DNA of 64,000 nt, from assembly GCA_025345505.1 (NCBI GenBank), contig JANVCC010000018.1, positions 6,991,741 through 7,055,740 of the forward strand. The letters are read 5' to 3'. A program made the translations under genes and the position numbers. The notes under the pieces are model-generated. The model saw only the letters and a program-made list of their open reading frames with translations. It searched no databases and had not been told where the DNA came from. Below, one piece after another: positions 11,101 through 24,207 of this stretch (its first letter is position 1; each line of letters starts with the position of its first letter). This DNA is from Todiramphus chloris collaris (taxonomy: Eukaryota; Chordata; Aves; Coraciiformes; Alcedinidae).

Positions 11101-14100
11101 GGGCTTGCATTTGAATATACATTGAATATATACATATTGAATATATATATTGAATATGTATCAGTAAGATGTGGAAGTCTATTGTAGATAGCAGATTTAC
11201 TGTTTGTTTAATGTACAGATATTGTTTACTGTGTTTCGGAATGGTTGCAAGGTTTCAGGGAAGCCTTGAGTATTTGTTTTACTGAAGCTAATGCATTATT
11301 TTCTCAGAATTATTAATATGTCCTTATCGTAAATTTGCATGAACTAATCCTTTAAAATGCTTTGAAAATTCCTGAATATATGAAAGTCTGGTTTATGATA
11401 CTACAAAGAGTTAATCTCAAATACCAGACTACAGAGAGTAAAACAAGATTTATGTTTCTCTGAGTATATAATGCCTGCATTCTGTTATATTTGTATTTCA
11501 AAATTTTTGGACTTTGGTTTCTAGAAACAACTGAGAAAATTATTCTGTTCAGCAAGCAAAACCAAAAAGATCTTTGCTCTGTTAAAAAAACAAGTGGTGC
11601 AAGAAGTATAATTCTTGCTCTGAGAAAGGCCTTGGAACTTTACAAAAGAAAGGGACCATGTTGATCCACAGTAGATTTTTCAAAAAGGACAAGTAGACTT
11701 CTAAACCCTTATTAATCCTACGTAAAAGAAGCTTAACAATTTTAACCAATTGTTTCCCACAATGTGAAAAACACCCAGACAAGCTGTGAATGAGAGCGAA
11801 ATCAGATTGCTTACTGATAAGGATCCTTCCCAAAGCTAATAACAAAGGCTTACCACAGGCAAGCAGCAGATTAAGCATTTTAAGCCACTATTGGCTAGCG
11901 CCAAGGAATCTGGCATGGTAATTCTGCAACCTGTAGCTGTTTGGGTAGCTATCAAATACAGTGATGAAGAAAGCACACAGACCTGGAAGGTATTTCAGAT
12001 GTTTTCTTCTGCAATGTAACAGAGGTTTGGTCTCTATAGAAGTGGTTGCTTAGGATGGAGAAGAAATCCACTGGTCAAAGTAGTAGAGAAGAACATGATG
12101 AGTGTGAGAGAAGGAGACGCGCAGCCTGAGAACATTGCTTTGCAGAAGTAATAATGGGGAGAGCTGTTTCCCTTCACAATGCTTAGCTGTACTGTGTGTT
12201 GAGCTCCTGTTTGGGAGATTAATGGGTCCCTACATAAACTATCTTTGAAAATTATCTGTGCTGAGTGTTTGAAACCTAATAATTTACTTTGTAGCTGTGT
12301 GTTACCCGCTGCACAGTGGCTGCATTGCTCTGGGCTCTGTCAGGCAGATGTTTGTGTAGTAAAGCAGAATGCATACTATAAAAACTTGGGTTGCACAAAA
12401 TATTCAAAAGAAATGGAGTTTTCAATGGACTTATGTGATACATCTTCATTTTGGCTTCATTATTTAAGGGACATTTTCCATGACTTGTAGCTTCTATGTG
12501 ATAGCACTTTTCAAATCCAGTTACACTGAGTAGAAATAATCTTCAATGAAGGTGATATAAAAATGATTGATTGTGACTGGCTTCTCTTTTAAAAGAACCA
12601 AGTATTTTCATAGCCAATGAAAGAGAAAAGAAGAAAGAAAAAAGTCAGTTATTGGCCCTGTACTTTTCTGCATGACCTCTGTCTGAAGATCATCACCTTC
12701 ATTCTAATAGTCTGATTTGTGTTTCGAGTAAATTATTCAATAATTTCAAGCAGACAAAGCTCTCTGTCTCTTTTGGAGTGTGACTTCTTTTTTCCACCCA
12801 ACTGAGTTGCAACTAAATGCTTCACTGTGCTCTGAGCCAACTTCACAATTTACTTCTGAATCTCTAATGTTCTCACCATTCGTAATAGCTTTCAGTGGCA
12901 ACAGAGGTGGTCCTGCAACTCACACAGTCTTATGCTTCCTTTTATAAGTCAGTGATAGATAAAAAGAAGAGGAAAATATTTTTCAAAGGTGAGAGAAGGG
13001 CAGCGTAGATTAAGAAATAAAATGCTCACAAAGCAAATCCTACAGCACCAGTTAATTGAATAGTTAAGATATCTCAGCTTCCATTTGTAAGTCCCAAAAT
13101 ACAGCTTTTTTTGTGATTGTTTCATTTTTTGCTTCTACAGACTTGTGCTAAGCTTGCAAGTCTGGCAAACTGCTAGAAATCTCTGAAAATAAGTGCTCTG
13201 AAGATAATTACCCTGTGGATTTTTCCAAGATGCCCCCAACTTGCAGTTTTATTCTGCATATAAACCTTAAGTGCAATGGGACTGAAATTGGTGTCTTAGA
13301 CCTTTCATATTTTCCTGTGTCCAGGAACACAATAAAGAAGATACCTGTCTGGTACGCAATTTGTCTCCTGTCTGTCACTTGTAAAGTAGCTATGGTGGAA
13401 TAGTGCCTTTCTCCTGAGAAATTCTCTGGGCTCCTTCCCTGTGGGAAATAGCACAGTATTGTGATGCAAATTTTCTCCCAAATCTCACAAATCCCTCACT
13501 GTGGGGATTTCTCTTTTCAGTGGTCTATCCGCCTGTCTTTAGAGCACTCACATTCAATACAGAAGGCTTATCACTTCCTTTTTAGAACTATAAGAACCAA
13601 CATCACAGCCTGAAAAAACCACCTGGTGAGCAAGATCTCATTTATTCAATTTTTGAATCTCACTGAGGACTGCTCTAGAGAGGTGGAGCTTCTGTTAAGG
13701 TATTTGCTGTTTCCTTTAAAATATGCCTAACTCAACCAAGTTTCAAGAGACTGCTAATTCTGTGCACTGGCAGATAGAGCGTAATTATATTTGTGATTAA
13801 ATGGATAACTGTGATATCCAATACTCAATTAGTACCACTCTAACTGGATATATACACAACTGCAAATGTAAATTCTGTCAGTGCCATTCAGAGATAAGAA
13901 AGGTGAAAACAGGTATAGCTATTAGGGAGACAGACAGGTTCATGGGATGAGTCTGGACTGAAAGGCAGATTCACACTGATTGTTCAAATTAGCACCCATA
14001 CAGAGCACATGAAAGTTGCCATCTGTTTGATGCACTAAAGTTTCCCATCTGACTTGTGCTTTGTAATAGGTTTCACCCTGACAGTGATGCTCTGAGGGTA

Positions 14101-17100
14101 CATACGCAGATTTGGGTCTTCAGAAGTGCTCCTGAATCCACATTTCAGACAGAGGTAAAGACATCATTGAGATGTACATTGGTCTTGCATTACAAGAAGC
14201 CCTGCATCACTCTGCTAAGGTAAATAGGCTCACTTATGTCCAGAACATGTCTCGTATACATTCGCGTGTTCTTATAGAGGATATTCGATTTAGAGTGCAT
14301 CAGAATTGAGAGTTAGGCTGCTGAGTTTGCCACTGTTGGGTCATTTTTTCTTCCAGTATTTGCCCATCTGTTTTTTGCAGAGTTACAAGAATAAGCTTGC
14401 ACAGTTGAGAAAACAAAACTGCAAGAGCCTGAGACATTGCAATAATATGATAGTGAACAATGTAAGCACTTAAGTTAAATCCATCTAAAAATACACTGAG
14501 AAATAACTGCATTTATATCCTTTCATACCCAGGGAATAAATTAATACTCTTTGTTAGGATAAGCTCTATTTTTGACTGAGAGAAAAAGTGTAGACATAAA
14601 TGCTGAACTGAACACAAAATGGCTGATTGTTAACGAACATAGCAATTTTTACTAAGAGCCAGTAACAAGATATACTTCATAGTGTAATTATCCCAGTTGC
14701 CATTTGACCTAGATGCTAAAGATAGAGACAAGAATGTCGATGACTTCTTTGCAGACCACAAATGACCAGGATTTAGACCTTATAATTCACCAGGTGAGCA
14801 ACAGTGATATGAAGGTTCCATAGTATGACAGAGCCCTGATTCAGCATAGACCTAGGATGGTTCCTGATAAATTACTGTCATTTACTAATATCTGTGCACC
14901 ACCCAGGCAGAGTCTACTGTAGGGATGCTTTAGCTCCACTTGATACATACTGCAGTTTAAAAAGAAAAGTGATCTGCCAGCAGTAATAACACTGTCATAA
15001 ATCTGGCAGTCGTAACCCTTGTTTTCTTTTTTCTTGCTTTTAATTTTGCCAAATCATTACTTTTAACACTTAGAAGAGTACTAATATACTATATTATTGG
15101 AGGTGTGTCTCTATTTAAATAGGCCTAGATAATGTGAGAGCAGTGTTTTAATTTTGATTAGGGCCTGAATCCATTTTACAGGCATTGCAAGAACTTTACC
15201 AATGTTTCATATTTAATAAACTATATATATTTTTTATCAACTTTTGATCATTTCCTCTCCCATTTCTAATCAGAGTTTTTTTTTCCCATGATTTCTATAA
15301 CTGTGTTAAAAACATTTTCAGAGAAGTTGTGACTGAATTTTGGATGAGAGGGGAATGTTGAGGGAGACACAATTGTTTAAATTACAATGTGTTCATTCTA
15401 GTGTTATGGTCTAGCTTCATTTTTACATTGAAGATGGTTAGAAAACTCCCTTTGACAGTTTATACTATCTGTTGTGGTCAAGCCTTTTCTAAAGGAGTAG
15501 GGAGAGAACTGCTTAGCTGTTTGACCTTCCTGTCAATGGTCTGGTAGAAGATTATAATAATCTTTCAGCCTCCAACAGTGATAAGCTAGTATCCAGGCAG
15601 TGCTTTGCACTGTAATATTTATAAATGATCTGTGACTAAAATTTATCCAGGAGAGAAACTAACATATTTCGAGTTTAAAACATGTACTCAGCCGAGATGA
15701 ATATATAATAATAATTTATTTTCAAAACAAAGGAGCTCTTCTCTGCTCTCTGTTCTAGAACCAGAGAACAATTGACACTGGAAGAGACCACTGGAGGTGA
15801 GTTAATCTTGTTTGCCCACACCAGTGTAGAAATCAAGCATTCAGATCCAGACATGATATAACTAACTACCCATTACTCATACTTGCCAGACATTTTTGTC
15901 CCCATTTCTTCATTTACTACTGTACAAGCACTTCCAATCCCCAAAAGTCTATTTTTTTTAGATTTGTTAATTTTTTTTTTCCCTTTTTTTAATGTGTGTG
16001 CACATGTGTCGGAAACTTAAGTACGTAACTTTGTCTGTAAGTCCATGCACTGTAGCTTTGTGGTAGAGTGAATATTTGGAAGGAATAAACAGCTACTTTC
16101 ACTTAAAAATATCTTCATTTATTCTTAAATCCTGCTTAGGAGCAATGTTATTCTAATGTGCCAACAGGTGCCCCTCTGCTGAAATGTTAATTATGGATTT
16201 ATTCCATGAAAATAAGAACCTCAGACTAAGAAAATTATGAAGAATTTGAATATGTGCAAGACTCCATCATGAATAGAGCAGCCTTGTGAATAAGATTTTC
16301 TCCATGAATGACATACTGGAATACTAGGCTTTAATTTGCTTGAGTTAAAATATAATTAAGGCAGTGCACAAAGTTATGATCTCTCTCTCTTTCATGAACA
16401 TAAACTTTGACTGAATTAATTTTTCCAATTTAAAAAATACCCCCGCATTTATAGATAGATAAATGTACAGCCTGACTGAAAGCCTTCTGATATCTGAAAG
16501 ATTTCTGTGGATTGCAGTGAGGTCTGGAACAGTGTAGTTGCCATAATTCTGCAAGACAGGGAACCTCTGTAAGACTATCATAAGTCCTCAGAGACCGTTG
16601 TCCGTACTGACAGTGGTTTAGATAATTTGAACAATTTAGCCTAAGCATTATTTAGAAGTCAACCGGCAGTATTCATATCAGTTCTCTCTCTTCTTTCTTA
16701 AATTTGTAAGATTTAACAAATTATATCCAATATCTTTTTCTTCAAATTTTCATGTTCTCACAAGCAGCAATGGAAATTTTGGAAAGGGCTTAATCTTGGA
16801 ATCCTGGAAATACGGAACTGGAAATGGTTTCTTGGTCTTCAGATGAAACCTTCTGACATTATGGACACAATGACATATAGTCACTTTTATAAATATGTCA
16901 AACAGTATATTAATAGTAGTTAGACATTTTATCCCTGGTACTTTACCTGGAAGATGATTTCAGAATCTCCTTTGTTTTGTATCTTACATTAACATCCAGT
17001 TTATGATCTTTTATTACTGTATAAACACTCTCCTTGAGTTTAAATAACAGTTTTCTCTCCCATGTCTGTACACTGGTTTATGTATAGGCACCACTCACAG

Positions 17101-17149
17101 CCCTTTGGGTTACAAGGTGAGTTCCTCTGTTGTCTGATAAGCTCTCAGT
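8160..17149. other. Non-genic DNA without recognised genes
   Basis: Mostly AT-rich unique sequence. A pyrimidine-rich stretch on the plus strand spans about 8,330-8,720. A short imperfect ATATTGAAT tandem lies at 11,112-11,162. Open frames reach 113 codons (9,600-9,941, minus) and 98 codons (11,582-11,878, minus), with no domain I can recognise. A weak 3' CR1-like trace lies near 15,775-15,815 ('ggaagagaccactggaggt'). Confidence 0.55.
11112..11162. repeat. Short AT-rich tandem repeat (TTGAATATATA)n
   Basis: About four imperfect units of a TTGAATATA-type motif stand in succession. It is a small AT microsatellite or minisatellite with no further structure. Confidence 0.7.
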
Positions 17150-17840
17150 TCCCCTCGTTATCCTAGGGATTCTTCTCTATTCCTATTCCAATTTCATATC
17201 TTCCTTGAAAATAAGTGACCAGAACTGTAAACACTATTACAAATTAAGTCTTATCAGGGCTTAGTATAGTGGAATTAATGTTTTTCTATCTCAGCTGGAA
17301 GCACCTTGACTGATGTATTGCAGGATGGCATTTGAGTTTTGTCATGCACGCCATCCCTTTCTAACTTATAGTCATCCCGTGATCAGCTTTTACACCTGTG
17401 TTTCTCTCTCCCCAGTCGCGTCTAACTGATGAGTCAATAGTAGAAATCCTCATTCATGGTCCCCAATGACCTTCCTCTTTTTATTATAAATTTAATTTAA
17501 TTTAATTACGCTTACTCCCATCCTCAGGGCCATGCAGTTCATTTTGTGAAATACCCTAATCCTCTTCAGTATTGACAATGCCTTTTAGCTTTTCATCTTA
17601 AGAATACCTTTTTTTTTTAAGCCAAGGTTATTTACACAAAAAATTAACAAGATTGATCCACAGCCAACCATTTGTTACTTCTGATCAGACTAGATTTTTC
17701 CCTTTCACTACTTCTCTACTAGACAATTCTTTACTCACCTCACAGTTACAGTATTAATTCCCATTTTTCTAAGTATCATTAATGATTCTTCATATGATAT
17801 TTTTTTTTACTGAATTTGTCACGTTTTTGTATGATAACAG
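17150..17840 (-). mobile_element. Ancient CR1-type LINE fragment
   Basis: Read on the minus strand, this is a diverged CR1-superfamily LINE of the kind shared by birds, turtles and crocodilians. The clearest part is 17,180-17,470, where plus-strand phrases such as 'gaccagaactgtaaacac', 'tatagtggaattaatgtttt' and the 'gattgcattt'-like block follow the reverse complement of the post-RT region. No open frame survives. The ends are approximate because divergence is high. A TTTAATTTAATTTAATT run near 17,490 is a local expansion. Confidence 0.65.
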
Positions 17841-18951
17841 TATTTTGCTGAATTCCAAATGGATGAAACCTAATGACTCTTCATTTTTTACGTTGCCTAG
17901 GCAAAGCAGCATAAGTGACCTAGCCTGGCTGAAACTGATAAACACAGGTTGCATATTATCTTATTTTTCTTACAACTTTAATTATACTAGCCTTGAAAAT
18001 GCTTATTACATGCTTGCATAATTTTGAGATTTATTTTCATACCCTGCTATCCAAACTTGGTGTTCCTACATCTAGTATTGTATATGCATTAAATATATAT
18101 TTAGTACTGAATATATATATAAATATATACATATAAAAATACATATTTAGTACTGAACTATGGTGTCATATGCCAATGCTTTCAGCACTCTGGTCCAAAG
18201 TAGTTCAGCACACAAAAACAATGAGTTCAATTCTTCTCTCAACATACTAAACTAAAACAAGGTCTGGAAAAGAAGCATAAGACCAAAAGCATTTTTGAAG
18301 TAAAGGACCACAGTAAAACTTTGAAAAATATTTTCTACAGCAGTTAATTTCTCAGAACATTGGTAATGATAATTGCACATAAATATTTATTCTTTGGAAG
18401 CAGTCTGTGTATGCTTTTTGAGAAGAGCTGGGCATCCTTTATTATGAAAGTTTGGACAGGATTAGACCAATAATGAATAAAGTATAATTTCACTAAAGGT
18501 AATTGTTTCTGTCAGACTCCTTAACCATTGCTTAAACTCAACATTTTTCCTTCATGGAAATTGTTTTCACAGTGGAAAATAATCAGAAAGGTTGATATTA
18601 TAAAGGATAGCAGTGAACACTGAATCAGTTCAGCATGATAAAAATAGGTCAGAATTCTGTCTTTAATGTGTTTAATTTCAGACAGCTTTCCAAATTAAAG
18701 ATGATCATATGTTCCCAGAGTGTTATTATTCCTGACTGTCCTGGAATATAGTGTCCCTTTGACAGTTGTACAGCTGAAATTCATTGTTATTGGTTCTACT
18801 TTTTAATTTGCAAATGCAATTTTAAAACCCTTCAAAAATGATACAGCAAATTTCAATACCTGAAGAAACAATAAAATATGGAAAGGCAAATACTTTGCAA
18901 TAAATCAGACTGCATAGACAGAGGGAAAAAAAAAAAACCCTCAAATTTTCA

Positions 18952-18953
18952 TT

Positions 18954-19009
<56 letters not shown>

Positions 19010-19011
19010 TC
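18952..19011. repeat. (TTTC)15 microsatellite
   Basis: Fifteen uninterrupted TTTC units (60 bp), preceded by an A-rich stretch and followed by CCC and A7. A pure run this long is normally highly length-polymorphic. Confidence 0.97.
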
Positions 19012-19364
19012 CCAAAAAAACTTTCAATTACAATATAAACTGAATAAAGAAGTAAAAAATAGGTTCAGAAGATGGGTTATCAATATAATACAGAAAGCAA
19101 TAGTAAAAACTAAAGGATGATGTGTATATGACCTTCACACCAGATCAGTGACCAGTGTAGTATATTAGTAAAATACTGTGCATTGTACTCGGTAACATTA
19201 TAGTAAGATATTTTTCCTATTACAATACAAAAGACATTAATGTAATACAAATGTTCATTCTATCCTGCCTTATCATGTATTTCCATGTTCTATTTCTAGT
19301 CCAGTCTCCTGCTTATTGGTCTGGTTTACATAATGGTATAAGTGAAAAATGGAGTACGCTTTCA

Positions 19365-19525
19365 AAATGAGAAGGACTCAAGAAGGAATGAGGGAATGAA
19401 AATAAAACACAAAGGAAAGGGAAATGGGGAAAAATGAGAGAAAGGGAGAAGAAAGTGAGACAGACTATGAAAAGTAGGAAAGGAAATAGGAACACATGAA
19501 AAAAAGTAAGAACCAAAGGAGAATT
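19365..19525. repeat. Polypurine GA-rich stretch
   Basis: About 160 bp with few pyrimidines on the plus strand, made of varied GGAAA/GAGA motifs rather than one exact unit. The pyrimidine-rich complement yields an artefactual Phe/Ser/Leu-rich frame on minus. Confidence 0.75.
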
Positions 19526-20899
19526 ACGATGAAGGTAAGCTTCTGAGTTCTTATGTCCAAATATGATGTTAAGAACCAATTCTCATTTTAGTTGAGCTCA
19601 TTTCAACTCAGATATTCATATGTTAAATGTCCATGAAGATGACCTTTCAGCATAGTTTCAGCAACTTGTTTCTTGGAAGTGTTCTTACAGAAGGAAATTA
19701 AACCTGGTGTATCATTAAGTCCTGGAATTCAGAATCAAGTGCTGACAAGACAGATTTTGTTAACATAAAGTTTAAGTTTCAATGGAAAAATGTGACATTT
19801 TCATTATGCTTTTGCCTGTTTGAATAAGAAAACATGTATACATTGATATTACTGACTATGTCAGTGATCATTTAGGATAAGTGTATTCTTACTGAGTAGT
19901 ACTTTCAATAGTTAGTGTCCCTCTGAAACTAACCAAATACTTATAGGAGATGGCACTACTTTTCCTAGAGGTATTAGGCTGTTCTTAGCTTACATATGCT
20001 ATCTAAAAGAGAAAAACAAAATCTTTGTATATTTTTCATTTATATTTAGATGGAATGAAAACTGGTTTTGACTAGTTATTCTGCTGCATTAAGTCCTTAT
20101 CCCCTGATGATTGTGGACATGTAGTCTGTTTTTGTTAGCTCTTAGTCCTCCTAAGGGTTGGGTCTTTAAGTCAAAGCATTGTTTGTAAAATTACAGCATA
20201 CATGGCTACATATAAAAATGTCCAAATGGCTAAACAAAATGAGTCAGGATACTAATCTGTCAGTATATGCAAAACAAAAATCCTTCTCACACACATGAAA
20301 GCATTTGTCAAGTGTAAGGTAAACAGTATATTTGGACTCTTTAGTATGTATGTTCTTTCAAAATTTCTGCTATATGCAAGACAGGGAATGATTGGGCTAT
20401 AAATGTGCTTGTGATATGTAAGAAAAATAGTGCTAGCTAATCAAAAAGGAAAAGAAAAAAGATATTATTATTGAAAAGTTAAAACTCATCTGTTTGCTTC
20501 TTTTCACAACTTCTCCTCCCTATCTTGCTTGCAAGCTCTCTTCCTTTTAAAAATGATAAAACCGGATTATCAATGGTGTATAGAATCCAAGACCTATGGT
20601 ACAACATCTCATCAAAAGCTCACTGAGGTTTTCCAATTGTTTCACAGAAAAAAACCAAACACCTTATGTAAGCGCTCAAAGAAGAGCTTTATTAATAAAT
20701 AGCAATGGCATTTTGCTACCTATAGCAGCTACAGAAGGCTGTACTACACAGACCCTTTTATGCAATTATATATGTTAAACTGGTCAGGGTTTGGAGCCAG
20801 TAATTTTTCTGTTGATTCAAGGATGACAGTTCTTCTCTCTTTAAAAGCATTCATTTCAACATCAGAAAGTATGCATATTGCCTTGGTAGACTATTTCAG

Positions 20900-21225
20900 A
20901 CCAATACCAAGCCATCTGCTCTTTAATTGGCCCTGATAGATGTTTATCTAGTTTGTTCCAGTGATGGTGAGTCAAGGCCTGCCTTCAATGAGCTGTTAAA
21001 ATATGTAGCTATTCTTTCAGTTAGAGAGTTCTTCCTAATACCTTACGCCCCTTGTGCTATATAAGTCAATTAATTCTTGTCCTATTTCTAGTGGACATAG
21101 AAATCAAACGATTTTTTTGAACCATCTGTTTACCTGGTCTAAAACTTAACATGCTTACCTTCAGCAGTCTTTGCTTGTTTTAAACAAGTGAAAAATGTAG
21201 GATTACTTCAACAATCTTGACTTCC
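20900..21225 (-). mobile_element. Ancient CR1-type LINE fragment (3' region)
   Basis: The reverse complement of 20,960-21,090 follows the conserved 3'-terminal part of old amniote CR1 elements: 'agttagagagttcttcctaa' next to a 'ttgtgctatataagtcaatt' and 'ttcttgtcctatttctagtg' block. In the sense direction this encodes the end of ORF2 and the start of the 3' UTR. It is heavily decayed with no surviving frame, and both ends are uncertain. Confidence 0.7.
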
Positions 21226-23174
21226 AGCCTCTGATTATTTTTTTTTACATTTTTCTTTGTTCTCCCCTAGACCTTCTCTGTGAAAGTTGGTGCTGGATTG
21301 CAGCATTTGCCTTTAGCAAGGGAATATAATGGAAGCAGCACGTAATATGTCTTGTGTATAATATCTGTTTATCCATCTCAGTCTGGTTGCTTTCTTCAGA
21401 TACATGCCAATGGAGTGCAGTTTCATGTGAAGAACCCAAGTTTGGTCTGAATATGCTGCTTACAGCACTGGAGCTCTACAAGATATTAATGGCATTGGCA
21501 CAGGGATCTGCATGCACTAATTAACTCTGCACTAGCACAGCGAAACTGCTGCTCTTTGGTTCACATGGGTATCTCCACATGACACTGCTTTAAGTGGTAT
21601 GGAAACATTTGATTGCAAAGCACCTTGCACACTTGGGGAGAGATGAGTGGGGCAAGAAATATTCAAAAAAGTATAGATACTTATTTTTGTAACTTGAATG
21701 AATAAATAAATAGGTATTTAGAATAATGAATAGTCACTTATTACTCATTACACACACCGTCTGTCCTCCCCTACAACTTTCTTAATGAGCATGTTGCCAG
21801 AGGATGTATTACTTAGCAGTTTGAAAAATCCCTATTTACCTAATGAGTTTCACTAATTTCACAGTAGCCCTAAAACAGGGCAGATACTGTTTTTAGTTGT
21901 TATATTTGTTGATTATGCTGGCTATAACTTTCAAAAGAATCTAAATACTGTTTGAGAGTCAATAACAAATAAGTACCTAAATCTTTTAAGAACATTTAAC
22001 TATTTTGCTCAGGTTATAATTTATTCAGAGGCCATCAAGGTCATAATTTTAATTTCTTAAGAAAAAAAAAATCACACCAGAACTTTATTCTGTTACTTAT
22101 AGACCTAGTTTTAGACGTATCTTTTTCTCCTGAGTAATGAAGTCTGGATTTCACAGACTCACCCACAAAGGTCTGTTTGCATATTGAATATTTCTTTTGT
22201 TTCTATTTTTAAGTATTGAGTTTCTGCAGAATATTTTACTTTAGTTTCGGTCAATTACTAATTACTTATTTAGGAAAGGGTTCTAATGTTGTGAGTGTCC
22301 CTCTTCTGCAGGAATGCATCTTTGAGTGGAGAAGGATCTTGGTGTTTCCTAATGAGTGAAACATTATCAACTTTGTGCACTTCCACCTCTGTTTCATCCT
22401 CAGATATAGGCAAACTTGGTCACAATAAACTGAACCAGGATCTCCCTGAATTGTCTGTGATTTTTAATGTTAGGATTTATAAAAAAAAAAGGAAAGAAGA
22501 GTGGGAAATGGCTGTTTTAAAGGTACTTGTTGTATGTGTGTCCTTTACAGTAACAACAAAGGATCTTCCAATGCTTAGCAAGGGCTGCAAAAATAATTTC
22601 CTGCTGCCTGAAGCAGCCTGTTCTTCTGGTGAGGTGAGAGCACAGTTCAGAGTCATCTGTTACATGAATGAGAAGATGCACACACTTCAGGAGGAAATCA
22701 GATGAAGAGAGTTTTCGTTCCACTCCAGTAACTCACAGCATGTATTATAAATTTATTTTTCCTTTCTCACGTTGCTTTAATTTTTCTGGATTGTATCAAG
22801 GCATTGCAGATGCTACCAACAGGGAGGTACTATCTAACTACAGGATTAATAAAAAGACCAGGAGTGGTTACTTCATTCAGACCAACATTTTCCATTGCAG
22901 TTTTTAATTCCCAGTTGGAGGAAACTGCAGAGACATTAAGTCACTGGATAGCAAGTAATTTAAATATAGCCTCTATGGACTGTAAAGTCAGTTGGTAGAT
23001 TTCAAGAAATCAAGAAAACACGGAAGGATCCATATAAATCCTTCTGGTTGAACATGCAAAACTTTTGCAATGGGTCTCACGCGTGTTCACTAAGTTTACA
23101 TCTTCCATTTATTTAATCTCCTCCTTGTACTGCAAAATTCTTTCACTGCCTACTTTCAAGCACCCCCTTAAATC
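21226..23174. other. Non-genic DNA with a 136-codon unassigned frame
   Basis: No assignable gene. A strong acceptor-like site at 21,270 is followed by 24 open codons. A 136-codon frame (22,295-22,705, plus) is the longest open frame outside identified repeats, but its sequence shows no family motif. Both are discussed in the findings. Confidence 0.5.
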
Positions 23175-24207
23175 TAAGAAGGATCAAAAGATGAGTTTTC
23201 TCTTTTCTGCTTCCCCTTCCAATATTTATCCTCATTCAGCTCTTGCTGCCCCTTCCTCAGCCTCTCATCATACCCCAATATCATGTTGTCTCCTACTGAC
23301 CCTGGGGAGAGGATTGGAGGGAACTGAGGAAACGGAATGAGTGTCCAGTGGTAGAAAATGGTTTGGAACATAGGAAAAGAGATAAAACTGGAAGGAAACC
23401 TGAGAGCAGAGGAGAAGGCTGCACAGGAAGTTTGTGGTAAATATTTATTGTGGTCAGTTCATCACATGTTGTTTGTGTCTCACCTTCCTCCCCAGAGGGA
23501 GGACTCCTCACATTCTTGCCCTGCTCCAGCATGAGGTCCCTCCCACAGGACACAGTCCTCAATGAACTTCTCCAATGAGTCCTTCTTGTGGAGTGCAGTC
23601 CTTCATGAGCTGCTCCAACATGAGACCGCCACAGGGTCACAAGTCCTGCAGGCAAACCCGTTCCAGCATAACATGCTCTCTTCATGGGTTCATAGATCCT
23701 GCCAGGAGCTTGCTCCATTGCAGAATTCCCACAGGGTCCCAACCTCCTTTGGGCATCCACCTGCTCTGGCATGAGGTCCTCCATGGGCTCCAGGTGAATA
23801 TCTGCTCCACCATTAACCTCCGTAGCTGCATGTGTTCAGCATGCCTCACCATGGTCTTCACTATGAGCTGCAGGGGAATCTCTGCTCTGGTGCCTGAGGC
23901 ACCTCCTCCCTCTATATCTTCACTGACCTTGGTGTTTACAGAGTTGTTGCTCTCAAATATTCTCAGTCCTCTCTCCAGCTGGAGTTGCTGTTGCACACAG
24001 GTTTGCTTTTCCCCCCTTCTTAACTATGTTATCCCAGATGCACTACCACCATCACTGATGGGCTCAGCCTTGGCCATCAGCAAGTCTATCTTAGAGCTGG
24101 CTGGCATTGGCTTTATTGGGCATAAGGGAAGCCTGTAAAGGCCTCTCACAGGAGCCACCCTGTAGTTCCCCTTGCTACCAAAACATTGCCCTGCAAATCC
24201 AGTATCA
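23175..24207 (-). mobile_element. LTR of an avian endogenous retrovirus, same family as 49,650-50,667
   Basis: Reverse-complemented, this begins near 24,207 (tgatactgg…) and runs in parallel with the LTR at 49,650-50,667. Shared blocks include a 'ggtagcaaggggaactacag' region, 'gccaatgccagccagct', 'tagttaagaaggggggaaaa', 'caggcaccagagcagag', and 'acaacatgtgatgaactgac'. Repeated 'catgctggagcag'-type motifs occur along it. The family's 3' end (the 'ccagccagggtcaagccacc' block) is not found, so the copy looks 3'-truncated or diverged near 23,175. Frames of 187, 163 and 104 codons on both strands are read-throughs of this GC-rich LTR, with no retroviral protein motif. Confidence 0.8.

Larger units (their letters stand above)
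17841..20899. other. Non-genic DNA with simple repeats
   Basis: AT-rich sequence. It includes a local duplication of 'atatttagtactgaa' within 18,095-18,155, the TTTC microsatellite at 18,952-19,011, and a purine-rich stretch at about 19,365-19,525 (GA-rich on plus). The 80- and 88-codon frames here translate these repeats and are not genes. Confidence 0.6.

Noticed and set aside
15775..15815. Possible minus-strand CR1 3' end ('ggaagagaccactggaggt')
   Set aside because: Only about 20 bases match and the expected following block is too diverged.
23293..24138. Overlapping frames of 163, 187 and 104 codons as protein genes
   Set aside because: They lie on both strands of one LTR, are explained by its GC-rich repetitive sequence, and show no retroviral or host protein motif.
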